DNA from: Willaertia magna
Taxonomy: Eukaryota; Heterolobosea; Eutetramitea; Acrasida; Naegleriidae
Assembly (NCBI GenBank): GCA_902984215.1
Contig: CADWAF010000225.1
Location: forward strand, 1-20,792
Reading direction: 5' to 3'
DNA length: 20,792 nt
Within the stretch, counting starts at the first letter, position 1, and each line of letters starts with the position of its first letter. Under the pieces are notes generated by a model. That model was not told where the DNA came from. It did no database searches and worked only from the letters and a program-made list of their open reading frames with translations. Position numbers and translations under genes: made by a program. Of the stretch, positions 1 to 7,601 are shown in pieces.

Positions 1-1
1 T

Positions 2-190
2 AATAATAATAATCACAACAATAGTAGTAATGATAATTCTTTAAATATTTCTGCATTTATTGAGGAAAAACGTCAAAATTTATTACAACGAGAATTAAAT
101 AGTAAAGAAAGAAAAAAAGAATTTCAATCTATAATGAACTCTTCACCAAAATATAATAAATATTTCCTTCACTATTACAATAATAAATAA
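2..190 (+). CDS. 3' end of an Asn-rich protein (partial, runs off the left edge)
   Basis: An open frame enters from the left edge and gives 62 residues before a double stop (TAA at 188-190 followed directly by TAA). It begins with an Asn/Ser-rich tract and continues as a charged, probably helical tail rich in Lys, Glu, Gln and Arg, ending in a Tyr/Asn-rich stretch. No domain can be recognised in the fragment. Its codon use (AAT, TTA, AAA, GAA) matches the complete genes of the window, which supports it being real. It converges on the DTW-domain gene with only 8 bases between the two stop codons, so the two 3' UTRs must overlap or be extremely short. Confidence 0.6.
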   Translation, partial: NNNNHNNSSNDNSLNISAFIEEKRQNLLQRELNSKERKKEFQSIMNSSPKYNKYFLHYYNNK

Positions 191-198
191 TAATTAAA

Positions 199-1479
199 TT
201 AATTAAAAAATTCATTCATTAATTTTAAATCTTCTTTAAAACTCTTTTTATGTGCCATTTTCAACATACAATCAATTAAAATCTCTAAATTACTTAATAA
301 GGGAATAACTAATGAATCATTATATAATAATAAAGAACAAATAATAGCGCATTCTAATGTAGATGTTCTATCCTTTTTTGTTTGTTGTCTTAAATGATTA
401 AATAGTGGACCATTATTATTATTTTTCTTTAAATATTTATCAATAATTTTACTTTGATCAAATTTAATTCTTTGTATATATTTAGAAGAACATAAGTTTC
501 TAGCAATATTTTTACTTTGAATCCATGTTGAATCAATTAAAATTAAATATAATGGTTCTTTCTTTATTTGTTCTTCTTCTTTTTTATTATTAAATTGTAA
601 ATTTTGTAAATTTTTTAATTCTGAAATATAATCACTTGTCAATTCCTTTGCATCCTCAGTTGGATATAAAACAAAAGCATATTTATTATTATAAAATTTA
701 TTTTTAAATTTTAATTCATGTTCTTTAATATCAACAATAAATAATTCAATAAAATCTTCAGGTAATGTATCTAATAATAATTTACCTGTATTTGATTTTC
801 TTAATAATTCTTTTGAATGCATTAATAATACAAATTTAATTGGATAATTATTATTTTCGTTATAATTTTCATTACAATAATTATTTAAAGTATTATTTGT
901 TAAAGTATTATTATTATGGTTTAAATTATTTAAAATATCATCTCTTTTAATATAAAATAATTTATCACAAATACAATATTTACAATTAATCCAACAATAA
1001 GGACAACATTTATTATTTAAAATATTATCAATTAAAAGATAAGCTATTCTGCGTTGAACATTATAAATTTGTTTTTCATAATTATTTTCTTTTAAAATAT
1101 TATTTAACATATTTAAATTTTCATTAGAATGAGCTAATGGTATTTTTGTATCTTTTGTAATGTTTGGAAAATATTTTGAAATTAATTGATAAATTTCTTT
1201 ATCCATAAAGTTTTTATAATTTAAATTATGTAATTTCTTTTGTTTATTGTTTATTTCTTTATTTTCATTATTTAGTTCATTGTTATTATTATTATTTGAA
1301 AAAGAGGAAGTAATTTCCGAATGTTGAATGTTTGTTTGTTCATAGTTTTGTTGTAATAACAAATTATTGTTTGTTGTTAAAGTAGTGTCAGTATCTGTAT
1401 TGTAGGTAATAATAGTGGTATTGTCATGTATTGTGTTGTTGTTGTTAATGCACTCGGAAGTTCTTTTCATTTCTGACAT
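199..1479 (-). CDS. DTW-domain tRNA-uridine aminocarboxypropyltransferase (DTWD2/TapT-like)
   Basis: 426 residues. The first ~90 are low complexity (Asn/Thr-rich). The family signatures follow in the expected order: a cysteine cluster (C159-P-Y-C162...C166-K-Y-C169-I-C171, metal-binding in appearance), M-H-S-K-E at 220-224 with the following K-S-N-T-G (family form HPxE...R..NT), L-Y-P-T-E-D-A (271-277), the name-giving D-S-T-W (316-319), and L-R-Q-Q-T...R-T-S-T-L-E (363-376). Family knowledge: DTW proteins (TapT/TuaA in bacteria, DTWD1/2 in animals) transfer the 3-amino-3-carboxypropyl group of SAM to uridine in tRNA, forming acp3U. The position specificity and cell compartment cannot be read here. 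The start is the first ATG; a second Met lies three codons on. Two Asn-rich inserts (around 183-212 and 297-308) expand the domain. No introns are evident. The assignment to the DTW superfamily is firm, and the DTWD2 rather than DTWD1 subtype is tentative. Confidence 0.88.
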   Translation of the reverse strand: MSEMKRTSECINNNNTIHDNTTIITYNTDTDTTLTTNNNLLLQQNYEQTNIQHSEITSSFSNNNNNNELNNENKEINNKQKKLHNLNYKNFMDKEIYQLISKYFPNITKDTKIPLAHSNENLNMLNNILKENNYEKQIYNVQRRIAYLLIDNILNNKCCPYCWINCKYCICDKLFYIKRDDILNNLNHNNNTLTNNTLNNYCNENYNENNNYPIKFVLLMHSKELLRKSNTGKLLLDTLPEDFIELFIVDIKEHELKFKNKFYNNKYAFVLYPTEDAKELTSDYISELKNLQNLQFNNKKEEEQIKKEPLYLILIDSTWIQSKNIARNLCSSKYIQRIKFDQSKIIDKYLKKNNNNGPLFNHLRQQTKKDRTSTLECAIICSLLLYNDSLVIPLLSNLEILIDCMLKMAHKKSFKEDLKLMNEFFN

Positions 1480-1541
1480 TTTTTCGAAAAATTAAATTTT
1501 AACGAAATTTGTGAAATTAATAAAGTGGCTTCAATGATGGT

Positions 1542-1636
1542 TCTTTTTGTTTGGGCAAAGTAGAAGAAGGAAAAGCTAGTTATGTTCCAGAGTTGCATTG
1601 CCGCTTATTTACGTATTTTCTACCCAAAGAAAAAGA
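1542..1636. repeat. Imperfect inverted repeat / long hairpin upstream of the DTW gene
   Basis: The arm at 1542-1555 (tctttttgtttggg) and the arm at 1623-1636 (cccaaagaaaaaga) are reverse complements with one mismatch. The pairing continues inward as gtagaa (about 1560-1565) with ttctac (1618-1623) after a small bulge on the left side. This gives a stem of about 19-20 pairs around a loop of ~50 bases. It sits between the DTW gene start and the 5S gene. It could be a foldback repeat, a small structured RNA or chance in AT-rich DNA; no Pol III box was recognised. Confidence 0.35.
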
Positions 1637-1703
1637 CAAAATTAAAAAAATCTACCGCAGTACAGGATTTTTATCTGCTAAGGCCTTGTAAAAATTAAAC
1701 CAT

Positions 1704-1707
1704 AAAA
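1704..1707 (-). terminator. Oligo-T Pol III terminator of the 5S gene
   Basis: Minus-strand TTTT lies directly at the end of helix I of the 5S rRNA. Four T residues is the minimal classical RNA polymerase III termination signal. A longer T7 run on the same strand (around 1645-1651) could act as a backup. Confidence 0.55.
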
Positions 1708-1825
1708 TTTACAGCACTACAGGTTCCTGAGAAGTCTCCCATCGCAGTACTAATGTAGCCCTACTGTGCTTAACTTCTCAAATCGGACGGGATGAGGTGC
1801 TTTCACAGTGGTATGGCCGTAGATG
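1706..1825 (-). rRNA. 5S ribosomal RNA
   Basis: Read on the minus strand, the sequence carries the hallmark 5S blocks: TACGGCCATACCA near the 5' end, AAAGCACC, CATCCCGTCCGAT, AAGTTAAGC, then the box-C-like TAGTAC..GATGGGAGAC. The 3' end reads AGTGCTGTAAAT. Helix I can be formed between AUCUAC (from 1824) and GUAAAU (ending 1707) with one mismatch, giving about 118 nt, the normal eukaryotic length. A TTTT run at 1707-1704 is the likely Pol III stop. It is a single copy among protein genes, not visibly in a tandem array. The ends are uncertain by a few bases. Confidence 0.93.
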
Positions 1826-2033
1826 CTCTTTTCATTATGCACGGGCAGTTGTTGGTCGAAATGGCTTGTTGTAAAGTTTCTAATTAGCCTTGTGACACTT
1901 AAATTTCAGAAATTTTCAAAAGCAAAAACCACCAAAAGCGAGCACTCACAAAAGTCCTGGCTCAGAAACACCATTTTAAATACAAGAGGAATTTTTACAA
2001 CACAGTGTTGTCAATCACTCAAAAAAAAACAAT

Positions 2034-3023
2034 ATGAAAACAATTTTAACATTCTTACTTGTATTATGTTTTTTAACTCTTGTTATTAAAGCAGAAGACA
2101 CTATCTATGCTGTTTGGAATAAATTAGATGAGCACAGTTCAGCAGTTGGTTCTCAATTTGGAATTGTTCCTTTTGATGAAAACAAAGGTACAATTAATAT
2201 TGGAAATCCGATTATTGGTTTGAGACCACAACAAGCTTCTTTCATTGATTTAAAGAATGGAATTTATTATTTTGTTGGTTTCAATAAAAACAGTTCCTCT
2301 ATTCTTACTGGATTGGATTTAAAAGATGGTCAAATTAAGAAACAAATTATGTTGAAGGATGTTGATATTGTAGACACCGTTTATGCCAGTTATTTAGATA
2401 AGGATGGAAGTGCAATTGTTTTTAGTGGAAAATCTATTGGTTTCAATGACCATTATGATTATTTCTTTTTCCGTTTGAACTTGACAGATGGCAGCTCTAA
2501 ACCAATTCGTACCATTCCTAACAATAAGAAATACAGAATTGCAAGTTGGGGTCTTAATCCAGTAGAAGATTATATTTATTTACAAGTTGCTCTTCCAGAT
2601 CCAAATAATCGCATTGGAGTCTATCAGTTCTTTAACTTTTTAATTGACCTTAAAACAAGTAACGTCACTGGACCAAACAAAATTGAAAGCCAAAATTTTG
2701 GAATGGCTGCAAGATTAGGTTACGATCCTGTCACAAATAATTTATTAGGTTTAGGTTTTTATGATTTAGATAAGAACTTTGATATCATTCCTCACTTAAT
2801 TACTTATAACACTAAAACGAAAGAAAAGATGGTTGCTGAAACGTTAGGCTATGGTGTTAGCTTTAATAGTGGTCAGGCATTCAGTAGTAAATCTGGCTAT
2901 TTATACTGTGTAGTTAAAAACTCTTTTAAATCTGAAGTGCTCTGGAAAATTAATTATCGTAATCCTAAACAAACCAGACGTATGGATTCTTTTAACATTG
3001 TTAATTTCGAAATAGTTCAATAA
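2034..3023 (+). CDS. Secreted beta-propeller-like protein A
   Basis: 329 residues. A classic signal peptide occupies residues 1-20 (MKT, hydrophobic core, then V-I-K-A before E-D), so the product is predicted to be secreted or enter the endomembrane system. The mature part consists of ~40-50-residue units rich in beta-forming residues, with recurring D-x-K-x-G / Y-D-P-V-T-N-N-type turns and aromatic strands, as in WD/YVTN-like propellers. Several N-x-S/T sequons (including N-L-T and N-V-T) fit glycosylation. No catalytic motif or named family was recognised. The segment with Y-D-P-V-T-N-N-L-L-G and P-H-L-I-T-Y-N resembles one in the convergent neighbour (F-D-K-A-T-N-E-F-I-G and P-A-L-I-K-I-N), so the pair are probably diverged duplicates. 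The start is the first ATG after an A-rich leader. Function is unknown. Confidence 0.85.
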   Translation: MKTILTFLLVLCFLTLVIKAEDTIYAVWNKLDEHSSAVGSQFGIVPFDENKGTINIGNPIIGLRPQQASFIDLKNGIYYFVGFNKNSSSILTGLDLKDGQIKKQIMLKDVDIVDTVYASYLDKDGSAIVFSGKSIGFNDHYDYFFFRLNLTDGSSKPIRTIPNNKKYRIASWGLNPVEDYIYLQVALPDPNNRIGVYQFFNFLIDLKTSNVTGPNKIESQNFGMAARLGYDPVTNNLLGLGFYDLDKNFDIIPHLITYNTKTKEKMVAETLGYGVSFNSGQAFSSKSGYLYCVVKNSFKSEVLWKINYRNPKQTRRMDSFNIVNFEIVQ

Positions 3024-3651
3024 ATAATGTTGCTTTTTCCAATTTTGTGCCTCAAACATCTCCGGTTTTTCAAAAACGTGCCCGATAAAAAACTGGCTTT
3101 AGCAATTAATTGGAAAAAACAATGAATCTTCTAGGCTTCTGCTTTCAAAAGATTCCCAAAAAGAACAAAAACACAAGTTCAAAACAAAGTACAGTTTTAA
3201 AGGGATGAAGAAATAAACGTCCCTGGTCATAAATATGAATAATTTCGTTTGTTTTAAGCACAACTAACTGGTCGCAAATGATAACAACTAAGGGAAACTA
3301 GGGAAAAAAAAAAGAAACCCTCAGTTTATGAATTTTTTACGTCAAATTTGTAACATGAATGAAATGTTAAACTGAAAAAATACATTTTTTTTGCAATTAT
3401 ATATAAAGTGAAAGAAATAAGGAAATGTAAGATAGACATCCAAATTACATTAGCTTTATTAGCTGGAAAATGCTATAAAATTATAAGAGACGTAAATATT
3501 CCCAAAGGGAACTAGTAAATAAATTAAAATTTTTTTTGCAATTATCTCAAAAAAACAGAAATAAAAAGCTTCCCGATTGTGGTTTTATTAATTTAAAAAT
3601 TTAATACAAACTCCCAGTTTTTGCCTCTAAAAACTATGCTAAACACTAAAA
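3024..3651. other. Intergenic region between convergent propeller genes
   Basis: The 628 bases between two convergent stop codons contain no convincing ORF. It is less AT-biased than the coding regions at its left end. It contains a nested inverted repeat (3030-3122) and a 16-base direct repeat, ttttttttgcaattat, at 3385-3400 and 3530-3545. Both 3' UTRs and their processing signals must lie here. Confidence 0.6.
3030..3122. repeat. Nested inverted repeat (foldback) just past the propeller A stop
   Basis: The outer arms 3030-3044 (ttgctttttccaatt) and 3108-3122 (aattggaaaaaacaa) are complementary at 14 of 15 positions. Inside them, ccggttttt (3062-3070) can pair with aaaaactgg (3088-3096) with one G-T pair. 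The whole 93 bases could fold as a two-stage hairpin in the 3' UTR of propeller gene A. It may be a foldback element or an mRNA 3' structure. Confidence 0.4.
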
Positions 3652-4658
3652 TTAAGCTGTTGTCCTTAAATTAATGAAAGGAATTTCACCAAACTCTGTC
3701 CATTCTTTTGGAATTGCAATGTTATTAAGGATTGAACCGTCGTCAACATTTATTGTAACTAATTCAAATTGTAATCCATTGTTTTCTAAAATAATATACA
3801 TTTCTCTTTTTCTAAAATCTACAGGAGGTCTTTTCATTAAATTATATCTATAATTTTTATAGTTATTTATCTCTTTAAAATCTGTATTTCCCAATAAATT
3901 ATTAATTTTAATTAAGGCTGGAAAATTAGCTTGATCTTCGTTAACTTTATTTACAATACCAATAAATTCATTTGTAGCTTTGTCAAATTCAAAGAATTGT
4001 AATGAATTGTAAGGGTAAGTAGATAATAAATAATTTTGAACTTCTTTTCCATTTAGAGAATAAAAACCAACAACTTTCTTGTCAACTGTAAAAGTTGTTT
4101 TCACCCAAAGTATTTGATTTTTACTGTCGAACGTTGCTATAGTTTCTTCATCAACAAATTTATCACATTTATTTAGAAAAATAAATGTTTTGTTAGTTGC
4201 ATTAAAATAATAAATATAATTAAAATAAGGATTAACCTTATCACTCATAACAACCATTAAATTTCCACTAATTGAATCAATAGCACCTGCTAAAATGACA
4301 TTGTTAGTAGGGACGTTGACTTTTGACACTTGAAATTCTCTTAATTCCAAAATGTAAAGTATTTGGCCATTTCTTTCTTCTCCATCACTACCATCCCTTA
4401 CTGAATAATAAATTAAATTCTTTGAATCAAACCCACCAATATTATTACTAAATGAAGCATCCCCAAAGAACTGAAAAGTTGAGTGAATTGGTTGAATTTC
4501 TAACGTTTTTGGGTTGAGAGTAATTAATTCAAAATATTTTGTGGATTTTCTATTATTTGTTGGTTTGTAATTATATCTAAATCCAATAAGTAATGAGCAA
4601 TATTGAACGGAAATGAAAACGGTTAATAACAATAAAATTTCCGTTAAAAAGAACGCAT
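3652..4658 (-). CDS. Secreted beta-propeller-like protein B, probable frameshift in the signal peptide
   Basis: The open frame runs from a TAG at 4669-4671 to TAA at 3652 and gives about 326 residues from a TTG at 4632, but it has no ATG near its 5' end; the first in-frame Met codon lies ~127 residues in. An ATG at 4658-4656 lies one frame away and would join the ORF if the T5 run at 4650-4646 had one more T. The N-terminus would then start M-R-S-F followed by a Leu/Val/Ile-rich segment, an excellent signal peptide. The body is beta-rich with repeated F-D-x-K-N / D-x-x-T-N turns and N-x-T sequons. It shares a diagnostic segment with propeller A (F-D-K-A-T-N-E-F-I-G...P-A-L-I-K-I-N). It could be a recent pseudogene, an assembly error at a homopolymer, or a gene with an unseen upstream exon. 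No enzymatic function is evident. Confidence 0.7.
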
Positions 4659-5150
4659 TCTTTATTGTCTAAAAATGTCGGAATATTTACTATTTTTATT
4701 TCTTCAATATTATTTAAATTTAATAAATAATTTTATAAAATTTTTTTTAAATAGATGCATTTCTGTAAAAGAACCATTGTATTTTAATGATGTTTAATTA
4801 AAATATTTGTTTTAGCTAAATTTAAATAATCATTAATTTCTTTACTTATTTCAAACAAAAGGTTTGATCCACTTTACACATTTTTTTTAAATTTTCTTTA
4901 GAGTTTACAACCTTTGTAAAAGAAAAATCCTTTAAAATACCTATGAATACCATAAATCTGAATTTTGAACCTTTACAACATATCGCCTGCACAAAATAAT
5001 TTTTTATTATTATTTTATTTTTTTTCCTATTTTTTTCCTTTTTTTCTCCCTTATTTTTATTAAGAACCAATTTTTAACCAATTTCCAAAATCAAAATAAA
5101 AAAACAAGACGAAATAGAAACAAACAGTTCAACCATTTAACAAGAAAAAA
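4659..5150. other. Divergent intergenic region (propeller B / membrane methyltransferase)
   Basis: About 490 bases that must hold the promoters of both flanking genes. It is very AT-rich with long T tracts on the plus strand (about 4741-4748, 4880-4888, 5005-5056). No conserved element or RNA gene was recognised. A minus-strand open frame at 4846-5070 begins only at TTG and is mostly Lys-rich low complexity, so it is not called. Confidence 0.5.
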
Positions 5151-5675
5151 ATGTCCCAACAATCACAGCAACAACAACTACACAACAAACACTTTCTTGA
5201 ATTGCGTATTCCTCCTCTAATAGTTACTGCCCTATGCATTATTTCACTCTTTATCATTCAGTACCTTACTAATTATTCCTTTACATTAAGCAAAGATACT
5301 TTTTCTTTATCAACTAAAATTCTTTTATTTATTCTATTTCTTTTCATTGGTGGTATTGTTTCATTGTTAGGTGTTTGGGAATTTAATAAATTAAAAACAA
5401 CTGTTAATCCAATGAAACCAAACGAAACAAGTAATTTAGTTGATACTGGAATTTATTCTGTGACTAGAAATCCAATGTATATTGGTTTTTTATGTTTTTT
5501 AATTGGATTTTGTTTTTTATTAATGGATTTATTTGGCTTTTGTGTAATTGTTCCATTCTTTATTTGGTATATTACAGTTTTTCAAATTATTCCAGAAGAA
5601 AGAATGTTAATTAATATTTTTGGAAATAAATATGTGGAATATCAAAAAAGAGTTAGTCGTTGGATTTTATTGTAA
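5151..5675 (+). CDS. Integral membrane methyltransferase, ICMT/PEMT-like
   Basis: 174 residues, starting at the first ATG after an A-rich leader. Hydrophobic segments lie at about 20-41, 56-76, 108-125 and 126-146. The C-terminal half carries the family signature: T-G-I-Y-S-V-T-R-N-P-M-Y-I-G (99-112), the paired Glu I-P-E-E-R (147-151), then F-G-N-K-Y-V-E-Y and the terminal V-S-R-W (168-171). In isoprenylcysteine carboxyl methyltransferases and phospholipid N-methyltransferases these residues bind SAM and line the catalytic cleft. The protein is short and lacks the N-terminal helices of eukaryotic Ste14/ICMT. It looks closer to the small bacterial-type 'methyltransferase family' proteins, whose substrates are mostly unknown. 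It is predicted to lie in the ER or another internal membrane. Family assignment is firm; the substrate (prenyl-Cys protein, phospholipid or other) is open. Confidence 0.85.
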   Translation: MSQQSQQQQLHNKHFLELRIPPLIVTALCIISLFIIQYLTNYSFTLSKDTFSLSTKILLFILFLFIGGIVSLLGVWEFNKLKTTVNPMKPNETSNLVDTGIYSVTRNPMYIGFLCFLIGFCFLLMDLFGFCVIVPFFIWYITVFQIIPEERMLINIFGNKYVEYQKRVSRWILL

Positions 5676-5851
5676 ATAATAATAATATCTATAAAGGTAA
5701 AATTTATAGTTTAACACTCAAAACTTTATTATGGGTTACACAACAAACCATCCAATCCACACCCTTTTACAAAAACCAGTGTTCTTCTTTTCTTCTATTT
5801 TTTACCAAGCTAAATCGTTCTTCTCGTTATTAACATTAAACTAAATAAAAA

Positions 5852-7096
5852 ATGTCCAGATTAGATGTTTGTGTGGAGGAAGAGCAAATTAGAAAAGTAA
5901 TTGGTTGTGCATTTTCGGAAAGTTTAAAATTTCAAAATAAATTAAAATCAGAATTAAATTTAGATAATTTAAATGAAATTTCAATTGAATTTTATAAGGT
6001 TGATGAAGGTGGTGTCAGTAATACCATTTATTTTGTAAAGCTATTGCCAACAACAACAACAGCTAGTGCAGTAACTACTTCTAATCAACAACGCTACAGT
6101 AATAAAACACAAAAAATTGAATTTGTGTTAAAATTAACTTCACAAAAATATAAAAAAACGAAAACCTTAAATGAAGTTATTGTAATGAAATTTTTGAATG
6201 AAAACATACCAGAAGTGAAATGTCCAGAAATTTATCTTTATAAAACAACTAATGAACTAATTGGTTATGAATTTATTTTAATGGAGAAATGTTACGGATT
6301 ACCGTTAAGTGATGTGTTTGACACAATGTGTTCTTTGAGGGAACGTAAATCTTATATTGAACAAATTGTTAAAATGATGGGGGTTTTATATTCTTATCAG
6401 TTTATTGTAAAGAATGGTGGTAATAATTATTTATTTGGGCCTATTGAAGATATTCAATTGATTGACAAGGAAAAGAAAGTAATTGAAGTGACAGTTGGCA
6501 TTCCTTTTGATACTGACAGAGTTGAACCTTATCATTCTTTTAATGAATATATTTCATCTAGTTATTCCAATAGATTAAAAGAATTGACAAATGAAAGATT
6601 TTTAAAATATAAACCATTCTTTGAATCAGTTGAAAAGTATTTAGGAAATTCAAAAATTGAAATGAAAGCTTCAGAATATCAATTATGTCACATTGACATT
6701 ACACCAAGCAACACCATAGTTGACCCATTAACTGGATTTATTTCTGGAATAATTGACTGGGAATGGGTTTCAATGACAGTTATTGACGAAGATATTAATG
6801 AATTATTTGACAATTGGACAAATAATGAAGAAGAAAGAATATTTATGAAAGAATGTATAAATAGAGAATTTTCTTTATTAGTTTCTAATGAAGACAACAA
6901 TGAAGATAATTACTGGAAACGTTATGAATTTAGAAGAATATTTTATATTGCAAGAGATCATATTACAAGATTAGTATGTTATAAAGATTGGTTTTTGGGA
7001 AAACCTGAAGAAGAGGCAGAAAACTTTATTCAAAGTGTGATGAAAAGAATTGAAGTATTTATTGAAGAAAATCAACCATTCTTTTTAACAAAATAA
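5852..7096 (+). CDS. APH/choline-kinase-like phosphotransferase
   Basis: 414 residues. The kinase-like fold of the APH family (aminoglycoside phosphotransferase, choline kinase, ACAD10/11 N-domain) is recognisable. An N-lobe Lys in F-V-L-K-L (K94) is a candidate ATP-binding residue. The hinge-like F-I-L-M-E-K-C-Y-G-L-P-L follows. The catalytic loop L-C-H-I-D-I-T-P-S-N (H280, D282, N287) is the Brenner motif HxDxxxxN, and I-I-D-W-E-W supplies the metal-binding Asp (D302). All key residues are present, so it is probably active on a small molecule; the substrate cannot be told. A Thr/Ser/Gln-rich insert (about 69-85) interrupts the N-lobe. The last ~90 codons have a decayed second copy downstream (7187-7597). 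The start is the first ATG after an A-rich leader. No introns are seen. Confidence 0.85.
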   Translation: MSRLDVCVEEEQIRKVIGCAFSESLKFQNKLKSELNLDNLNEISIEFYKVDEGGVSNTIYFVKLLPTTTTASAVTTSNQQRYSNKTQKIEFVLKLTSQKYKKTKTLNEVIVMKFLNENIPEVKCPEIYLYKTTNELIGYEFILMEKCYGLPLSDVFDTMCSLRERKSYIEQIVKMMGVLYSYQFIVKNGGNNYLFGPIEDIQLIDKEKKVIEVTVGIPFDTDRVEPYHSFNEYISSSYSNRLKELTNERFLKYKPFFESVEKYLGNSKIEMKASEYQLCHIDITPSNTIVDPLTGFISGIIDWEWVSMTVIDEDINELFDNWTNNEEERIFMKECINREFSLLVSNEDNNEDNYWKRYEFRRIFYIARDHITRLVCYKDWFLGKPEEEAENFIQSVMKRIEVFIEENQPFFLTK

Positions 7097-7158
7097 TTAT
7101 TATTTACTAATGTCAGTTTCTTTCTTTTTTCATATTTATTTGTGAATTCTCTCATTTT
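7097..7158 (-). pseudogene. Relic of the MFS transporter 3' end (duplicated)
   Basis: The sequence from the phosphotransferase stop to about 7158 matches 7594-7664, the true 3' end of the MFS gene and its flank. Both contain ttattatttacta, then a 'cagtttcttt' / 'tagtttcttt' variant, then catatttatttgt(g/a)aattctctcattt. On the minus strand it would encode the last residues of the transporter (M-R-E-F-T-N-K-Y-E-K), but the frame is altered and nothing upstream continues it. It is one half of a tandem duplication that copied both convergent gene ends. Confidence 0.75.
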
Positions 7159-7186
7159 GAACTAACTATTCGACAGCTGTACAACT

Positions 7187-7601
7187 AAAGAAGAAGAAAA
7201 ATGTATAAATTGAGAATTTTCTGAGGGATGAACGAATTTTATTATTAATATATACACTGGGTCCCACTATCAGTATGGTAGAGGGATAGATAATGGGTTA
7301 TTCCTGAATTATCTAGTATTTGTTTAGAAAAAGTAGTTGGTTTGAATGAAACAGTCTATTTAAAATTATTTTATATCTTCAATGTTTATTCACAAAGTTT
7401 ATAAACTTTTGGTTTATTCCTCTGTTTACTAGTTTCCAATGAAGATAATTACTGGAAACGTTATGATTAGAAGATTATTTTATACTAGAGACCTACTAGA
7501 GACCATATTACAAGATTAGTTTTTTTTAAAGATTGGTTTTTGGGAAAACCTGAGGATGAAAAGAATTGAGGCAATCAACCATTTATTTAACAAAATAATT
7601 A
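7187..7601 (+). pseudogene. Decayed copy of the phosphotransferase 3' end, interrupted by an insert
   Basis: Two blocks match the end of the phosphotransferase gene. The block at 7187-7221 matches 6826-6874 (shared aatgtataaa(t/a)(t/a)gagaattttct). The block at about 7425-7601 matches 6875-7105 (shared gataattactggaaacgttatga, gattggtttttgggaaaacctga and aaaataattattatttacta, each quoted in part). Several deletions (about 12, 27 and 14 bases), frameshifts and an 11-base internal tandem duplication show it no longer codes. It directly abuts the intact 3' end of the MFS gene. Confidence 0.85.
7221..7424. mobile_element. Possible non-autonomous insertion (MITE-like) inside the duplicated segment
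   Basis: About 204 bases split the pseudogene copy and have no counterpart in the intact gene. The ends are imperfect inverted repeats: ctgagggatgaacgaa at 7221 and, read on the other strand from 7424, cagaggaataaaccaa, identical at 12 of 16 positions. A target-site duplication is not clear (at most a few T). No ORF is present. It may instead be ordinary non-homologous filler. Confidence 0.3.

Noticed and set aside
1640..1690. Possible second 5S fragment (minus-strand GTACTGCGGTAG followed by a T7 run)
   Set aside because: Only about 10 bases resemble the 5S segment AGTACTGCGATGG; no other 5S block surrounds it, so chance or a tiny remnant cannot be separated.
1823..2089. Plus-strand ORF of 88 codons
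   Set aside because: It starts inside the 5S rRNA gene and ends inside the signal-peptide region of propeller A in another frame; composition is unlike the real proteins here.
4846..5070. Minus-strand ORF of 74 codons in the divergent intergenic region
   Set aside because: It opens at TTG, not ATG; its first third is Lys/Asn low complexity from T tracts; no domain or splice partner is evident.
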